A DNA stretch of 64,000 bases from Microbacterium hydrocarbonoxydans (GTDB lineage: Bacteria > Actinomycetota > Actinomycetes > Actinomycetales > Microbacteriaceae): the NCBI RefSeq assembly GCF_011752045.1, contig NZ_JAAKXW010000005.1:434001-498000 (forward strand), in the 5' to 3' direction. How positions within the stretch are numbered: the stretch's first letter is position 1; every line of letters begins with the position of its first letter. The notes under the pieces are model-generated. The model was not told where the DNA came from. It made no database searches and was given only the letters and a program-made list of their open reading frames with translations. The translations under genes and the position numbers were made by a program. Shown in pieces: positions 62,323-64,000 of the stretch.

Positions 62323-64000
62323 ATGGAAGGCCTCGAAATCACGGTCCTGCTCGGACTCACGATCCTCGCCGGCGCGCTCCTCGCACCCCGCATCCGGCTC
62401 GCCCTGCCGTTGGTGCTCGTGGTGCTCGGGCTGCTGCTCGGCTTCGTCCCCGCGCTCCGGGAGGTGCAGCTTCCGCCGGAGACGGTGCTGCTGCTCTTCC
62501 TGCCGGTGATGCTCTTCTGGGAGAGCCTGACCACCTCGCTGCGCTCGATCCGGCGCGACTTCCGCTACATCCTGCCGATGAGCACCCTCCTCGTCGTCGC
62601 CTCCGCCTTCGCAGTCGCCGGCGTGGGCGTGCTGTTCGGGATTCCGTGGGAGATCGCCCTCATCCTCGGCGCGGCGGTCGCGCCGCCTGACGCGACCGCC
62701 GTCGCGGCTCTCGGGCGCCTGCTGCCGCAGCGCATGTTCATGAAGCTCAAGGCCGAGAGCCTCACCAACGACGGCACAGCCCTGGTGCTGTACGCGATCG
62801 CGGTGTCGCTCGCCGTCGGCGAGAACATCACGCCGCTCACGGTCACGATGGCTGTCCTCATCTCCTACGCGGGCGGCGTCGCCGCCGGTGCCGTGATCGC
62901 GGCCCTCGCGTACCTCCTGCTCCGGCGCACCGCGCGCACCGCGATCATCAACGTCACCCTGCTGCTGGTGCCGTTCACCGCATTCCTGCTCGCCGAGATC
63001 GTGCACGCCTCCGGGGTGCTCGCGGTCGTGGTCGCCGGTCTCGTGATCGCGTACGTCTCGCCGCGCATCACCACGGCCTCCTCCCGCCGCCAGGCGGAGG
63101 CCGCCTTCCCGTTCGGCGTCTTCCTGCTCAACGGCGCGCTCTTCGTGCTCATCGGGCTGGAGGTCCAGTTCGTCGTGCACGAGATCTCCGGGGCTGCGAT
63201 CGGCCGGCTCGTGCTCACCACCGTCGCCGTCTGGGCGGCGCTCCTCGCAGTGCGCTACCTCTTCCAGTGGATGAGCGTCCCGTTCCAGCGGCAGCCGGGA
63301 CCGCGGCCGCCGCGCGGCCTGCGCTCGAGGGCGCGCGTCGTGTCCACCGTGGCCGGCATGCGCGGCGCCGTGTCGCTGGCGATCGCGCTCTCCGTGCCGG
63401 ACGGCATCGGGGGAGCGGGCCGCGAAGAGATCGTGTTCGTCACCGCCGGCGTCATCCTGCTGAGCCTGCTCGTGCAGGGTCCGCTGCTGCCCGCCGTGGT
63501 GCGCTGGGCCCGGCTCCCCGCTGACACCGCAGCGGTCGAGGAGTACGAGCTCGCCGAACGGACGATCTCCGGTGCGGCGCTCGCGGCGCTCGACGACCTC
63601 GCCGCAGAGCACGGCATCGGGCAGGAGGTGCTCGACCGGGTCCGCTCCGAGGGCTACCTCATGCTCGAGTTCGCCAATGCGCGCACCCTGGCCCGTGAGC
63701 AGGCGCTCGTGGACGCAGAGGCCAAGGCGCTGGACGCGCTGCTGGACGCTCCCGACCCTTACGAGGAGCAGGGAGCGGATGCCGCGGCCGGCCTGCAGAT
63801 GATCGCGACCTCCACCGCGGTCGATCTCGCCCAGCGCTCGCCGCTGATCCGCCACGAGGAGCACACGAGGCTCAAGCTCGCGCTGCTGGAGCGCAAGCGC
63901 GAGGTGCTGCTCGGACTGCGCCGCTCCGGCGCCGTCGACGACCTCGTCGTGCGTCGCATCTCGGCGCGGCTGGATCTCGAGCAGGTGCGCCTGCAGGGCA
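62323..64000 (+). CDS. Na+/H+ antiporter, CPA1 family (runs off the window)
   Basis: At least 559 residues are present, open at the right edge. ATG 62323 follows GGGAGG by 5 nt. About twelve helices: TVLLGLTILAGALLAPRI, LPLVLVVLGLLLGFVPAL, a core with VAPPDATAVAALGRLLPQR (PPDA is the CPA1 acidic site) and SLTNDGTALVLYAIAVSLAVG (ND motif), and VAGMRGAVSLAIALSV (GMRG). A long cytosolic C-terminal part follows (EEYELAERTISGAALAALDDL onward), rich in acidic helices, as in bacterial NhaP/Nhx-type antiporters with a regulatory tail. Confidence 0.93.
   Translation, partial: MEGLEITVLLGLTILAGALLAPRIRLALPLVLVVLGLLLGFVPALREVQLPPETVLLLFLPVMLFWESLTTSLRSIRRDFRYILPMSTLLVVASAFAVAGVGVLFGIPWEIALILGAAVAPPDATAVAALGRLLPQRMFMKLKAESLTNDGTALVLYAIAVSLAVGENITPLTVTMAVLISYAGGVAAGAVIAALAYLLLRRTARTAIINVTLLLVPFTAFLLAEIVHASGVLAVVVAGLVIAYVSPRITTASSRRQAEAAFPFGVFLLNGALFVLIGLEVQFVVHEISGAAIGRLVLTTVAVWAALLAVRYLFQWMSVPFQRQPGPRPPRGLRSRARVVSTVAGMRGAVSLAIALSVPDGIGGAGREEIVFVTAGVILLSLLVQGPLLPAVVRWARLPADTAAVEEYELAERTISGAALAALDDLAAEHGIGQEVLDRVRSEGYLMLEFANARTLAREQALVDAEAKALDALLDAPDPYEEQGADAAAGLQMIATSTAVDLAQRSPLIRHEEHTRLKLALLERKREVLLGLRRSGAVDDLVVRRISARLDLEQVRLQG

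Overview
The window is high-GC actinobacterial DNA, most like Microbacterium or another Microbacteriaceae. The support is strong G/C third-position bias, a protein O-mannosyltransferase, DUF222/HNH and sucrase/ferredoxin-like proteins, the rsmI-metG-tatD-rsmA-ispE block found in actinobacteria, and many genes whose TANNNT -10 box lies 6-7 nt before the start codon, as expected for leaderless mRNAs. There are no rRNA or tRNA genes, no CRISPR array and no insertion sequence. All identifications come from reading motifs, not from database searches.

Layout. 1-6 kb: the start of pgi, a secreted subtilase, and small metabolic genes (GNAT, aldo/keto reductase, SDR epimerase). 6-17.4 kb: a carbohydrate cluster with a divergent ROK regulator, Gfo/Idh/MocA dehydrogenase, GMC/pyranose-oxidase-type flavoenzyme, sugar ABC importer, two tandem paralogous TIM-barrel proteins, a third TIM-barrel isomerase and an MFS carrier. 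I read it as a route that imports a glycoside, oxidises it to a 3-keto sugar and cleaves or isomerises it. This is the most novel system here. 17.4-25 kb: NYN-LOTUS protein, second Gfo/Idh, an Orn/Lys/Arg decarboxylase broken by a one-base frameshift, a MetY-type sulfhydrylase, an SRPBCC protein and a quinone reductase. 25-36 kb: HrpA helicase, acyltransferase-like membrane protein, AKR, DUF255 protein, and an aminotransferase/APC permease/Lrp operon.

36-47.4 kb: the conserved block pmt<>rsmI, a methyltransferase remnant, a membrane molybdopterin oxidoreductase, metG, tatD, rsmA and ispE. An MFS gene sits where rpfB is often found, and an AKR gene lies between rsmA and ispE. 47.4-57.3 kb: accessory stretch with a LacI regulator that appears to control itself and a ChvE/MmsAB-type monosaccharide importer through a shared ATGTGA-CACAT operator, a Suc/Fer-like protein, a secreted/lipoprotein pair containing a lower-GC patch, a DUF222-HNH protein and an alpha/beta hydrolase. 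57.3-64 kb: an ABC-F ATPase, a partial histidine-utilisation operon (M20 amidohydrolase, hutF, hutD), and a CPA1 Na+/H+ antiporter running off the right edge.
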